Origin: an uncultured Pontibacter sp.
GTDB lineage: Bacteria; Bacteroidota; Bacteroidia; Cytophagales; Hymenobacteraceae
Length of the DNA: 64,000 bases
Direction of reading: 5' to 3'
Assembly: GCF_947499215.1 (NCBI RefSeq)
Contig: NZ_CANMNI010000003.1
Coordinates: 310,001 to 374,000 of the forward strand
Positions 53,409 through 62,505 of this stretch are shown here, one piece after another. Every line of letters starts with the position of its first letter. The first letter of the stretch is position 1. Under the pieces are notes generated by a model. It was not told the origin of the DNA and did no database searches. It saw only the letters and a program-made list of their open reading frames with translations. A program made the position numbers and the translations under genes.

Positions 53409-56400
53409 ACAGCCAAACGCGCATCAGGGTGAGCAATTTGTCGGTATCCACTGGTTTGGGAATATAGTCAGAAGCCCCGGCTTCTATGCATTTTTCTCTG
53501 TCTTCTTTCATGGCCTTCGCGGTGAGTGAAATAATCGGCAGTTGCTTAAAACGTAAATCCGTCCGGATTCGTTTTGTCGCTTCTATACCGTCCATTTCCG
53601 GCATCATCACGTCCATCAGTACCATGTCTATACCTTTCTCGGTATCAAGCTTTTGCAGGGCCTCTTTACCATCGTAGGCGGCGACCACCTGCATGCCGTG
53701 CAACTCCAGCAGACTGCTCAGCGAGTAGATATTGCGCACATCGTCGTCCACTACCAGTATTTTCTTACCGCGCAGCACCTCTTCCGGCACGTGCAGCTTC
53801 ATCTTGAACTCGTTGCCCGGCGGCAGTTTCTGGTTCACCTTGTGCAGGAAGAGCTGCACTTCATCCAGCAGGCGCAGGTAGGAGTACTCGTTTTTGATGA
53901 TGATCGTGTTGGCGAATTCCTTCAGCTTGGTTTCCTCTTCTTCACTCAGGTCTTTGCCGGAGTAGATGATGATCGGGATGTCACCCAGTTTGGTCTGCGA
54001 CTTGATCTTCTTCATCCAGTCATAGCCTTTCATACCCGGCAGGTTGAGGTCGAGGATGATGCAGTCCACCTTTTGCTTGGCCAGCACCTTCTCGGCCTCT
54101 TCAGCGGAGTAAGCGGAGGTAGACTTGAGTCCGTGGGCCAGCAGCAGTTCAGCCACGGCTTTGTTCTCGATCTCGTTGTCCTCCACGATCAGGATATTCT
54201 CAATAGCGGCGCCTGACTTCTCAGAAATAGAGCTGAATGCTTTATTGAGCATCTCCAGCGTGACCGGCTTTGGCAGGTACTCTTCATTCTCGACATGCTC
54301 CCCAATTACCTCCTTGTCGTAGGCGGACATCACATGCACGTTGATGTGGCGCAGGTCTTTGTCTTCGCGCACTTGCTTGAGCACGTCCCAGCCGGTCATG
54401 TCCGGCAGGTGTATGTCGAGCAGCATGGCGTCCGGTTTCTTTTCGCGGGCGAGTTGCAGACCCTCGGCACCAGTGAAGGCTTGGTGCACCTTAAAGTTCT
54501 TGGCAGCCGCAAAATCAGCGAGAATGTCGCTGAAGCCTTTGTCGTCTTCCACAATCAGCACGCAGATGTCCTTCTTGTCCTGTCGCTCCATGTTGAGGAA
54601 CACTTGGCCCATGCTTTGGCTCTTTTGCTGTGCAGGTGATGAGCTTTGCACTGGGGCAGGCTGAGCGACTGAAGGGGTGTAGGCAGGAGCTTGGCGCTGC
54701 TCAGGTATAGCCGCTCCGTTTGTTGCGCCGAAAGGAACACGCGGCAGGTATAGCGTAAAGGTGCTGCCCTTGCCCGGCTCACTCTCCAGCATTAGTTCAC
54801 CGCCCAGCAGGGTCGCCAGCTCTTTGCTGATAGTCAGGCCCAGTCCGGTGCCGCCATACTTGCGAGTGGTAGAGGTGTCAGCTTGCTGGAAAGCTTCAAA
54901 AACCACATCCTGTTTGTCCTGCGGTATGCCTATACCTGTGTCGCGCACGGCAAAGGCCACCACATCCTGCGTATCGCGCAGTTGTGCCGATTTAAAGGCA
55001 GGCCGCTGTGTGACAGGGTATACCTTAAACTCAACTTCGCCCCCTTCGTCTGTAAACTTAATGGCGTTGCCGATGAAATTTTTAAGGATCTGCTCCAGTC
55101 GGAAGCGGTCTGTGGTGATGTTGTCGAAGACACCCGGCACATGACGCTCTTTAAAGTTGATCTTCTTCTTGGCGGCCAGCTCCTTAAACATAGGCTCCAT
55201 CGAGATGTCGGCCAGCTTCAGTTCCTCGGTCTCCAGTTTCACCATCCCCGACTCGATCTTGGACAGGTCCAGAATCTCATTAATCAATCTCAGCAGGTCG
55301 TTGCCTGACTTGTGGATGATCTGGGCGTGGTCAACCTGCTTCGTCGAGAGCGTATTTTCAGTGTTATCAGCCAGCAGGCGCGACAGGATGAGAATACTGT
55401 TGAGCGGCGTGCGGAGTTCATGGCTCATGTTGGCTAAGAAGTCGCTCTTATACTTGCTCACCGTCTCCACTTGATGTATTTTCAGTTCGATGGCTTCACG
55501 GGCATCTTCGAGGGCTTTGTTTTTGGCACCAAGCGCTTCGTACTGTTCTTCCAGCAGTTGTGCCTTCTCTTCCAGTTCGGCGTTCTTCTCCTGCAGTTCC
55601 TCTTGGTTCACGCGCAGCTCTTCTTCCGATGCTTTCAACTCGGCATTGAGCTGGCGCAGTTCTTCCTGCTGGGTTTCAAGTTCCTCGGCTTGATTCTGGG
55701 TTTCGTAGAGCAGTTCTTGTGTCTGCAGGTGCGCTTTCAAGGTATGGATGAGTACCGAAACACGTTCGGCGGCGGAGTCCAGCAAACGGCGCTGCACTTC
55801 AGAGTATGCTTTGCGCGAGGCTAGTTCCAGCGCACCGACTACAGTGTTGCCGAAGTAAAGCGGAATGATCAAGACTGTGGCTGGCTCAATATCCGTCAGG
55901 CCAGTGCGGATGCGTAGGTATTCTTCCTGCACCCCTTCCAATACCTTCACTTTACGCTCGCTTACAGCTTGGCCCACGGTGCCGGTTCCGATCTCAAACA
56001 CGGGCAGCTGCTCTTTGTTTTGCTGCACACCATGGCTGGCGGCGGGCTCCAGTTTACCGTTGTTGTTGTGCAGGTATAGCACGCCCGCCTCGGAGTCGGT
56101 ATAGTTGCAGAGGTAGGAGAGAGCATGCTTGGCCACTTTATCGAGGGTATTTTCGCCCCCGATCAGGTTGCTGAGCTCTGCCACACCGGTCAGCACCCAG
56201 TTGCGGTTTGCATTCTCGGTCGTAAAGCGCTGCAGGTTGTCTTTCATGTCCCGGATGGAGAGACTTAGCATATCCTCTTCGCTTTGCACATCCACCTCCA
56301 CATCGTACCGGCCCTCACCAATGGCTTGTGCCACCCGAGACAGCGATACAGTTTTGTTCACCACGCCTCTGAAAGAAGAGGCCACACTGCCGATTTCGTC

Positions 56401-57459
56401 TTCACTTTCAATATCCACTTTCACGTCGGTAGCGCCCAGCCTGATGCGGTCGGCGGCGTTTTTGAGGGTGGCGAGTGAATTAGAGATTAGGCTGATGATG
56501 TAGTAGGAAAGCAAACCCGTAAGAGCCAGAATGAGCAGCAGCATAACGAACAGCATCTGCAGGTAGCGCTCCTTGTTTGCGCTCTCGTCCTCTACCTGTG
56601 TTCTGATGTTTTGGATCAGGTGTTTTTCAGCTGTTCGGAGCGCCTCAATATTGGTGGTATACAGGCTGTAAACCGTGCCGGCATTAACGTTGTTCAAATC
56701 AAAATCCGGATCCTGCTCAAGGCGCTGTACCACAGCAATAGCCTGTTTATAGGAATCTGACACCACAATTTCCTGCACCTCACCCACAGTGGCTTCGTCG
56801 GCGTAGCGGTAAAAGTCCTCTAAAGATGTCGTGTGGCCATTGTATTGAGTCATCAAAAGGGCATAATCCTGATAGGAGAAAATGCCTTCCTGAATGGATT
56901 TCATGAGCAGGCTGCGCATGCGGCCAAGTTGGATCTTGGCCTCAGAAAGACTTTTAAAACTGATCAGCTTGCGGCCAATCTCGGCATTGCTTATACCGGT
57001 GGCGCTGGCATCCATGCGGTTGAGCATGTTAAACAGCAGACCGGTGGAGTAGCGCCGGAAGTCCAGCACATCCAAGAGACCCTGATCCAGATCGTTGCGG
57101 TACTTGTTGAGATCTTGCAAGGCGGAAATGGCAGGGAAGGAGCGATTGGTTTCGCTCAGGAAGTCGACGAGGTCACGAGCGGCGGCATCGGTCAGGTTTC
57201 TTTGCGCCCGGGCATCGAGTATGAAGATAGAGTCGCCGGAAGCGGCTGCCAAGATGCGAGCCCGCTCCCGCTGAAAAGCATGCAACAGTGTCGATATTTT
57301 CTCTGATTCTGTCAGCTGTACGATTTCGTCCTGCAGTTTGTCATTCTCCTCGAGTTCGCGCTGCACCGTAACGGCTACAAAATAGATAAGCGGAAAGAGG
57401 AGCAGGGCCAGTAGGAGGAGGAGTTTATCCCTGATCTTCAGGTTTCGGATGATGTTCAT
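53398..57459 (-). CDS. Large hybrid histidine kinase with NIT-like sensor, HAMP, GAF and three receivers
   Basis: This 1353-aa membrane kinase has TM1 (about 15-33), a periplasmic all-helical sensor resembling the nitrate/nitrite-sensing (NIT) fold ('LLHAFQRERARILAAASGD', about 35-300), and TM2 (about 305-327). HAMP and a second HAMP-like unit (about 330-425) and a GAF domain (about 440-585) follow, then a long Glu/Gln-rich coiled coil (about 590-665) and HisKA ('FLANMSHELRTPLNSIL'). HATPase_c ('GNAIKFTDEGG', 'VRDTGIGIP', 'TGLGLTISKELA') is followed by three receivers: 'VLIVEDDKGF...LLDIHLPDM', 'ILIVEDNEIE...ILDLNLPGM' and 'ILVVDDDVRN...LMDVMMPEM'. All three keep the phospho-Asp. It is first in the operon with cheR, cheB and a REC-kinase. 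Ligand specificity is not predictable; the NIT assignment is moderate. Confidence 0.9.
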   Translation of the reverse strand: MNIIRNLKIRDKLLLLLALLLFPLIYFVAVTVQRELEENDKLQDEIVQLTESEKISTLLHAFQRERARILAAASGDSIFILDARAQRNLTDAAARDLVDFLSETNRSFPAISALQDLNKYRNDLDQGLLDVLDFRRYSTGLLFNMLNRMDASATGISNAEIGRKLISFKSLSEAKIQLGRMRSLLMKSIQEGIFSYQDYALLMTQYNGHTTSLEDFYRYADEATVGEVQEIVVSDSYKQAIAVVQRLEQDPDFDLNNVNAGTVYSLYTTNIEALRTAEKHLIQNIRTQVEDESANKERYLQMLFVMLLLILALTGLLSYYIISLISNSLATLKNAADRIRLGATDVKVDIESEDEIGSVASSFRGVVNKTVSLSRVAQAIGEGRYDVEVDVQSEEDMLSLSIRDMKDNLQRFTTENANRNWVLTGVAELSNLIGGENTLDKVAKHALSYLCNYTDSEAGVLYLHNNNGKLEPAASHGVQQNKEQLPVFEIGTGTVGQAVSERKVKVLEGVQEEYLRIRTGLTDIEPATVLIIPLYFGNTVVGALELASRKAYSEVQRRLLDSAAERVSVLIHTLKAHLQTQELLYETQNQAEELETQQEELRQLNAELKASEEELRVNQEELQEKNAELEEKAQLLEEQYEALGAKNKALEDAREAIELKIHQVETVSKYKSDFLANMSHELRTPLNSILILSRLLADNTENTLSTKQVDHAQIIHKSGNDLLRLINEILDLSKIESGMVKLETEELKLADISMEPMFKELAAKKKINFKERHVPGVFDNITTDRFRLEQILKNFIGNAIKFTDEGGEVEFKVYPVTQRPAFKSAQLRDTQDVVAFAVRDTGIGIPQDKQDVVFEAFQQADTSTTRKYGGTGLGLTISKELATLLGGELMLESEPGKGSTFTLYLPRVPFGATNGAAIPEQRQAPAYTPSVAQPAPVQSSSPAQQKSQSMGQVFLNMERQDKKDICVLIVEDDKGFSDILADFAAAKNFKVHQAFTGAEGLQLAREKKPDAMLLDIHLPDMTGWDVLKQVREDKDLRHINVHVMSAYDKEVIGEHVENEEYLPKPVTLEMLNKAFSSISEKSGAAIENILIVEDNEIENKAVAELLLAHGLKSTSAYSAEEAEKVLAKQKVDCIILDLNLPGMKGYDWMKKIKSQTKLGDIPIIIYSGKDLSEEEETKLKEFANTIIIKNEYSYLRLLDEVQLFLHKVNQKLPPGNEFKMKLHVPEEVLRGKKILVVDDDVRNIYSLSSLLELHGMQVVAAYDGKEALQKLDTEKGIDMVLMDVMMPEMDGIEATKRIRTDLRFKQLPIISLTAKAMKEDREKCIEAGASDYIPKPVDTDKLLTLMRVWLYEA

Positions 57460-57647
57460 CGAGCGTGCGTAGGGTTAAGCAAGGGTGAATAAGAACCTGT
57501 TGAAAATGCAAGTTAATAAAACACAGGGAATTTTGGGCGTAGGCAGAGGAAATGCCCGGACAAATTGATGCTGTAGCTTGTCTGGCGATGCTGACAGCTA
57601 GTAAGTAATAGTTAATTGGGGTTGAAGTCTCGCTGTGTAGCCTAATT

Positions 57648-58172
57648 TCACCGCGGAAAATTTTCGGCGTCTTTTAAAGCGTTAGGGGAGTCTGATTTTA
57701 ACGTAGGTATAACCGTTATGTCACCTGTGGATTCCAAGATCATCACATCAATTTTGGACAAGTCTTCCTGCCCTTTGGAGCGTGCGGCGGAATTAATCTC
57801 TTCTATGGTGATGCGCTCTCTTTTAAGAATATCCTGTAACACTTCTCCTTTGTAAAGCAGCAGGGTAGGCTGACTGGTTATAATTCGCTTGACTTGCTTT
57901 ACACGCACCGAGAGCCAAGTAATGGCGTACTGCAGGAAAATCAGTAGGAAAAATGCCAGTACACCATCTGCCAGCGGTACACTTTTGTTAAGCGAGACTG
58001 CGGCGAGTGCTGAGCCCAAAGCCACTGTTACAATAAAATCGAAGGCATTCATTTTAGAGAGCGTTCGCTTGCCCGATGAGCGCAATAGCAAAACTATGGC
58101 AATGTATGCCAGAATGGTGATGGTGAATGTTCTGAAAATACTGTCCCAGTTGTCGAAAAAGAATTTTTCCAT
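57648..58172 (-). CDS. YetF/DUF421 family membrane protein
   Basis: This 174-aa protein is counted from the ATG at 58172 (MEKFFFDNWDS); the upstream 24 codons look non-coding. Three transmembrane helices (about 12-30, 42-60, 67-85) are followed by the cytoplasmic YetF domain: 'RLSVRV'-like linker, 'QPTLLLYKGEVLQDILKRERITIEEINSAARSKG' and 'SKIDVMILESTGDITVIP'. 'LRSSGKRTLSKMNAFDFIVTVALGS' is the family signature. Function is unknown; related Bacillus proteins are sporulation or membrane-associated. Confidence 0.87.
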   Translation of the reverse strand: MEKFFFDNWDSIFRTFTITILAYIAIVLLLRSSGKRTLSKMNAFDFIVTVALGSALAAVSLNKSVPLADGVLAFFLLIFLQYAITWLSVRVKQVKRIITSQPTLLLYKGEVLQDILKRERITIEEINSAARSKGQEDLSKIDVMILESTGDITVIPTLKSDSPNALKDAENFPR

Positions 58173-58258
58173 AAGGTGCGTATGCCTTTGCTTTAAGTAT
58201 AGGTGTACGCCCTCTTTTACTGGAACGAGCTTATGCGGTTGCAAAAGAGTAAAATCGG

Positions 58259-58657
58259 CTACTCGCTGCGTTTCATCATGAATCCGTTTTCCACTTTATC
58301 GAATCCCATTTTTGGGTAGTAATCCATTGCTGCCCGGGCAGAAAGTAACAGCAGCATTGTTTGCTCTCCGATGACTTCCCTTGTCAATGCGATCAGCTGC
58401 CTGCCGATGCCTTCTTTCTGGTATTCTTTGCGCACAGCAAGGTCTGACAGATAGCAAGCATAGCAGAAATCGGTGAGCGAGCGGGCTATACCTACGAGCT
58501 GCTCATCATCCCAAGCCGTTATCACCAAATTGGAATTGGCATACATCTTAGCGATGCGCCCGTGATTAGTTGTCGGGCGGTTTATGCCTGAGCTGTTGTA
58601 GAGGTCGATGATCAGCTGCGTGTCTGGCGTCAGGTCTGATTTGTAGGTGATTTCCAT
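58259..58657 (-). CDS. GNAT family N-acetyltransferase
   Basis: This is a 132-aa compact GNAT. 'VITAWDDEQLVGIARSLTDFCYACYLSDLAVRKEYQKEGIGRQLIALT' gives strands beta2-beta4 and the acetyl-CoA loop (Q/R-x-x-G-I-G-R). 'LLLSARAAMDYYPKMGFDKVENGFM' is the C-terminal signature. Substrate is unknown. It is a single gene between the YetF-like gene and the serine hydrolase gene on the same strand. Confidence 0.85.
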   Translation of the reverse strand: MEITYKSDLTPDTQLIIDLYNSSGINRPTTNHGRIAKMYANSNLVITAWDDEQLVGIARSLTDFCYACYLSDLAVRKEYQKEGIGRQLIALTREVIGEQTMLLLLSARAAMDYYPKMGFDKVENGFMMKRSE

Positions 58658-58705
58658 GGCGTTGTGAAGGCGTTTTTCAAGTTAATTTAAATGTGATAAA
58701 TGGCT

Positions 58706-60169
58706 TCATTTCTTATCCCACAATTCCTGCCCAAGGTATAGGTGCTTGGTGAGCATCTCTTCGTATACCTTGTCCACATTATCACCATTTAAGAAGATCA
58801 GATACCCGTTTTTTGACTTTGGAAAAATAACGGACAGTGCGCTTACGCCCGGGTCTTTTCCTGTATGAAGCAAAGCATATTCGCCATTGCTAAACCCTGT
58901 CAGTTTTTCCCAGCCAAGCCCAAAGTAGTCATCTTTACGCAGTTGCACTTGACTTTTGTGCATCTCTTCTAAAACTGAAGCTGACAACTCTGCTCCGTTT
59001 AACACATAAGCCAGAAAATTTCCGAAATCCTCTACGGTTGTCAGAAGATTGGCCGCCGCATTGGCCTCATAATATTGGGTTGTGGGGAGCTGTGTCCCTT
59101 CAGCGTCGAAGTTATGCGCATACCTTGACTCGTCCATGGAGGTATTCCACCAGAACCGAGTGTCGTCTATACCTGCAGGTATAAACAGGAACTCCGCGGC
59201 AAGCTCCTCCATGCTTTTGCCCAGCTTTTTTTCAATCGACTTTCTCAGATACTCAAAGCCTTCGCCGGAGTACTGGTACTTTGTTCCGGGCTCAAATTCA
59301 AAAGCTAGCTTGTTAGACGTGGCCATATACCGCCAGTTTGGGAAACCTGTTTGGTGGGAAAGCACGAGCCTTGGCGTAAGTTTTTTATACCGCTTGTCTT
59401 TCTTGAGATCAGGGTCAATCCAATACTTATACAACGGCTCCTCTAAATCTAGCAAGCCCTTGTCAATAAGCTTTAGGGCGGTGAGCGCTACGATGGGCTT
59501 GGTTAAAGAAGCTACTTTGAAGATAGTATTGTACGGGGCTGTCTTTTTACCATCCAGCGTACCGTAGACTTCTACTTTGGTCAGTTTCCCGTTTTCTATA
59601 ATGCCCAAGCCCATGGCTGGCACACGGTTCTCTTGTAGCAGCTGCCCTATCGCATCTGCCCGCTGTTTCTCTGGGCGTGGTTCATGATGGTCGTAGCTTA
59701 AGACTTCGCTCAGTTTCCAGTCGCCATTTTCTTGCACCCATACTGAGGAGAAGCGAGCTGTACCTGTCCAGAAGTCTTCTTTTCCTGCCTCTCTAATATA
59801 AAAATGGTGGATGCCATGCTGGATAGCTCCATATAGCTCTCCATTGTTGTAAAGCGGAAAGACTTCCAGACTCGCTTCGTCCAGTTTTCTGATGGGTTTT
59901 TTAGCAGGGTTGGAGCAGATGTTTTTTCTGGTGTTCTCCAGAAAGGCTATTCGGTCCTGATAACCGCCTTGGTCGTGAAAAAACTTTAGATCATCCGCAA
60001 CAGCTTGCTCAAGGTATACCATGTTGCATTGGTTAAAACCTCTTTCAAAAAAGATGCTGTCCTGCTGCTTGAGTTCGAGAAAGAGGGGAGAGCTTCTGTC
60101 TACTTGGGCCCTCAAATCAAGGGAGCAAAGTAGAAGGAATAACGTGCTGAAAAATATACGCTTTGCCAT
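58706..60169 (-). CDS. Exported serine hydrolase (class C beta-lactamase-like) with NTF2-like domain
   Basis: This 487-aa protein is counted from the ATG at 60169 (MAKRIFFSTLFLLLCSLDLRAQ signal peptide); the open frame runs 33 codons further upstream across an 11-nt A-run and is not credible. N-terminal about 35-165 looks like a DUF4440/NTF2-like cone domain ('DFWTGTARFSSVWVQENGDWKLSEVLSYDH'). The C-terminal part is the beta-lactamase/PBP4-like fold with SxxK in 'KVASLTKPIVALTA', the Tyr motif in 'KYQYSGEGFEYL' and a third motif 'HTGKDPG'. Probably it is a periplasmic peptidase or esterase; antibiotic hydrolysis is not implied. An inverted pair of the AGGTATA word lies inside the gene at 59167-59184. 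Confidence 0.85.
   Translation of the reverse strand: MAKRIFFSTLFLLLCSLDLRAQVDRSSPLFLELKQQDSIFFERGFNQCNMVYLEQAVADDLKFFHDQGGYQDRIAFLENTRKNICSNPAKKPIRKLDEASLEVFPLYNNGELYGAIQHGIHHFYIREAGKEDFWTGTARFSSVWVQENGDWKLSEVLSYDHHEPRPEKQRADAIGQLLQENRVPAMGLGIIENGKLTKVEVYGTLDGKKTAPYNTIFKVASLTKPIVALTALKLIDKGLLDLEEPLYKYWIDPDLKKDKRYKKLTPRLVLSHQTGFPNWRYMATSNKLAFEFEPGTKYQYSGEGFEYLRKSIEKKLGKSMEELAAEFLFIPAGIDDTRFWWNTSMDESRYAHNFDAEGTQLPTTQYYEANAAANLLTTVEDFGNFLAYVLNGAELSASVLEEMHKSQVQLRKDDYFGLGWEKLTGFSNGEYALLHTGKDPGVSALSVIFPKSKNGYLIFLNGDNVDKVYEEMLTKHLYLGQELWDKK
59167..59184. repeat. Inverted pair of the iterated AGGTATAG-type word
   Basis: The sequence CTATACCTGCAGGTATA is a perfect palindrome over its central 16 bases (TATACCTGCAGGTATA) and joins CTATACCT to AGGTATAA. 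It lies in the coding region of the serine hydrolase. See the window-wide finding on this word. Confidence 0.8.
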
Positions 60170-60273
60170 GGGTATGTTTTTTTTTTTATGACAAAGGTCT
60201 GCAACTGGTAAGATTTTCAGAAAAAATTTGGCCGCCAATAACACGACAGGGACCCGCCAATGTGGCAACGGGC

Positions 60274-60831
60274 TTATATGATGCTGAAATTTAGTTTGAT
60301 GTACAGCCGTTTGTTTTTGTCGAGCTCAGCCGTATTCCGGAGGATGATGAACACATTGGACAGTACTAACAAGATCATAATAACCATAGTGAATTTGTTT
60401 CCCAAGTCAAACCAGTTCTTCATAAATGCACCCAGCATGAAAATGATAGGTGACAGAATGGTCCACAAGATTTGAACAGACACGATTTGCTTGGTGAGTG
60501 GTGTAAACTCTTTCTTGGCAAACATGAGGATAAGCGGGAGCACGATATTGGCCGGTGGAATGATGGTGAACGGGAGGGAGGATAGGTTGATCAGCTTGAG
60601 CCATGTTAAGTCCGTTTGATCAGGTATAATTGTTTGTTCAGGTATAGTATTCTCGGTAAGCAGTTCGCTTTCCGTCACGTCGAGCGCCTTGGCCAATGCC
60701 TTGAGGGTATAGCCTTTGGGTTCAGTTCCCGATTCAATACGTTGTATGGTTCTCACAGAGATCCCTGACTTTTCAGCCAACTCTTCCTGTGTTAAGTTTG
60801 CCGTTTCTCTAAGCGCTAGTAGTTTGGACAT
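60274..60831 (-). CDS. XRE-type regulator with membrane domain
   Basis: This 185-aa protein has an N-terminal helix-turn-helix (about 1-60, 'LRETANLTQEELAEKSGISVRTIQRIESG') followed by a linker and three to four hydrophobic segments (about 85-165) resembling the DUF4870/Tic20-like membrane module. Such fusions are common in Bacteroidota and presumably tether a DNA-binding domain to the membrane. Target genes are unknown. The start agrees with the usual HTH opening. Confidence 0.8.
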   Translation of the reverse strand: MSKLLALRETANLTQEELAEKSGISVRTIQRIESGTEPKGYTLKALAKALDVTESELLTENTIPEQTIIPDQTDLTWLKLINLSSLPFTIIPPANIVLPLILMFAKKEFTPLTKQIVSVQILWTILSPIIFMLGAFMKNWFDLGNKFTMVIMILLVLSNVFIILRNTAELDKNKRLYIKLNFSII

Positions 60832-60980
60832 TTACCGGAGTATGAACTTTAGGGGTAACGTTAGAAGCCATTTATGGTAAGTGGAGGCAAGAGCCGAGGC
60901 GTGGGGACAAAGCTTGGAAATTTGCATCACAAAAACGATCATGGCCCGCGTGCACCAGCATATGAGTAACGCTAGTTAGG

Positions 60981-61709
60981 TTACTGTTTAGTAACAACAA
61001 CACTTGCAACAGTTTGCCAATTCTCAACAACTTGGTCGTAGAACGGTTCTTCATCAGATCCACCCTTCCAAATCACATACAGCAGGCTATTATCTGGCTG
61101 ATTAAAGCTTCTTGCAGTCTGTAGTAACTCTGTCGAGATACCTGTCATAACTTTGTCTAAGTTAAAGGTGAAAGTCGCTTTGTATTCGTCGGAAGGATTG
61201 ATTGTTATGTCTGTAACAGTAAGATCTGCCTCGAAGGGAAAGGAGCTTCCTACCCTTACATGATCTATTCCTCCTTTTGTATTTCTAAATGTTCCTTTTA
61301 GGTCAAAAGCCAGATCAGAATTTTTCGATTTGAGACAAAACAATTTAACCTTCACATCTTTGTAAGAACCTGTCGGTAATTTAATTATTCCCGCCAGAGC
61401 ATCAGCATTGAAAATATCTATGTTCTTTTCAACGAAAATGACAGTATCAAGCAGGTTGTCACTTTTCCCAACAAACGCTATTTTTTCTACATAAATAGAG
61501 GCAGAGGACCACTCAACAGCAACGGTATTCATGGTGCCATCCGATTTATTTTCCCTTCTCTCTACACCACTACCCGAGGCTTTCGCGAAATAAGATATAT
61601 TTCCATAGCTGTCTGCGTCTTTAACAGGAAAATCGTCTTTTTTACAAGCTGTTACTGTTGATAATGCCAGCAATACGATGAGTAAATGTTTGAGTAATGT
61701 AGGTCTCAT
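60981..61709 (-). CDS. Lipoprotein of unknown function, DUF4382-like
   Basis: This 242-aa protein is counted from the ATG at 61709 (MRPTLLKHLLIVLLALSTVTAC); earlier in-frame codons would put 21 basic residues before the signal. Lipobox TVTAC is followed by KKDD, the acidic export signal. The body is beta-rich: 'VAVEWSSASIYVEKIAFVG', 'FNADALAGIIKLPTGSYKDVKVKLFC', 'FNLDKVMTGIS'. The 'L.LPTGSYKDVKVK' element resembles DUF4382 carbohydrate-binding-like lipoproteins, but I hold this loosely. It marks the last gene before the AT-rich cassette-like array. Confidence 0.72.
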   Translation of the reverse strand: MRPTLLKHLLIVLLALSTVTACKKDDFPVKDADSYGNISYFAKASGSGVERRENKSDGTMNTVAVEWSSASIYVEKIAFVGKSDNLLDTVIFVEKNIDIFNADALAGIIKLPTGSYKDVKVKLFCLKSKNSDLAFDLKGTFRNTKGGIDHVRVGSSFPFEADLTVTDITINPSDEYKATFTFNLDKVMTGISTELLQTARSFNQPDNSLLYVIWKGGSDEEPFYDQVVENWQTVASVVVTKQ

Positions 61710-61869
61710 TTTAGTTTTTGGTTTGATAATTCTTTTTAACCGGTCTCGTGTAAGGCACGTGGAGGTATTCAAGGATAAAAATTGTCCAATCGGGATGAAT
61801 TCAACTATCTTCTATAAACGTAACTTATAATTATGTATCCGCCATTCACATTGCTATAGGTTTTTGATA

Positions 61870-62418
61870 TTATCTTTTCCAATCTACTTTGTTAATTTCA
61901 AGTAGATTCTCTTGGATCCATTGCCCTCTTTTCAGATATCCTTTTTCAATATATCTTGAAAAGAACATCCCAACCTTTTTCAAAACCCGTTCGCTTTTTT
62001 TATTCCAAAGTGCATGACAAGCAACAATCTTATTTGCAGCCAAAATCTCGAATCCAAAATTTATTACTGCCTTTGTGGATTCTGTCATATATCCTTTGTT
62101 TTGCTGTTCCGGATGTGTCCAGAATCCAATATTCCATATGTCTGGTTCGGCTTCACGTCTAATAGATATTTTTCCTACAAGAGAATCCTCATCTTTGTTA
62201 ATTATTGTAAAACTATAAGCTGAATCTTCATTCCATGCCTTTTCAATATTTTCATAGACAGAAATTAATTCATCAGGAGTTTCAGGGGCATCCCACACCA
62301 TACCATCGTTAAACCCTTCAAATCTCGTTGCAGAAAATACAAATGGAATATCATCAACTTTAGAAATTCGCAGAAGTAATCTTTCTGTTTCAATGGTAAA
62401 TGTTTTAGATATCCTCAT
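61870..62418 (-). CDS. GNAT acetyltransferase, RimJ/RimL type (cassette-like gene A)
   Basis: This 182-aa protein has the pattern 'IETERLLLRISKVDDIPFVFSAT', 'PDIWNIGFWTHPEQQNKGYMTESTKAVINFGFE' (acetyl-CoA loop) and 'ACHALWNKKSERVLKKVGMFF', typical of ribosomal-protein-acetyltransferase-like GNATs. It is much more AT-rich than the chromosome to its left. It starts 24 bp after a GTTGTAG core that closes an attC-like spacer. No matching attC-like structure was found behind its stop, so it may be the last member of the array with a lost or decayed end. Confidence 0.83.
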   Translation of the reverse strand: MRISKTFTIETERLLLRISKVDDIPFVFSATRFEGFNDGMVWDAPETPDELISVYENIEKAWNEDSAYSFTIINKDEDSLVGKISIRREAEPDIWNIGFWTHPEQQNKGYMTESTKAVINFGFEILAANKIVACHALWNKKSERVLKKVGMFFSRYIEKGYLKRGQWIQENLLEINKVDWKR

Positions 62419-62441
62419 GTAATCGTAGTTATTGCAATAGC

Positions 62442-62496
62442 CTACAACGGCTCTGCTATAAGGTGGCCTAGTTAACTTATAGCAGAGCCGTTGTGT
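62442..62496 (-). repeat. attC-like spacer S1 (perfect 19-bp hairpin)
   Basis: On the minus strand it runs from ACACAAC (62496-62490) to GTTGTAG (62448-62442), 55 bp. Inside, a perfect 19-bp stem (arms 62444-62462 and 62476-62494; core CGGCTCTGCTATAAG) encloses a 13-nt loop. It begins 10 bp after the stop of the upstream gene. It could also serve as a terminator, though the T-rich side is on the plus strand where no gene ends. Confidence 0.6.
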
Positions 62497-62505
62497 TTTC
62501 GTTTT

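Noticed and set aside
58706..60268. Antibiotic-resistance beta-lactamase
   Set aside because: The SxxK/Tyr fold is shared by many peptidases and esterases. The N-terminal NTF2-like domain and lack of a typical KTG motif argue against a resistance enzyme.
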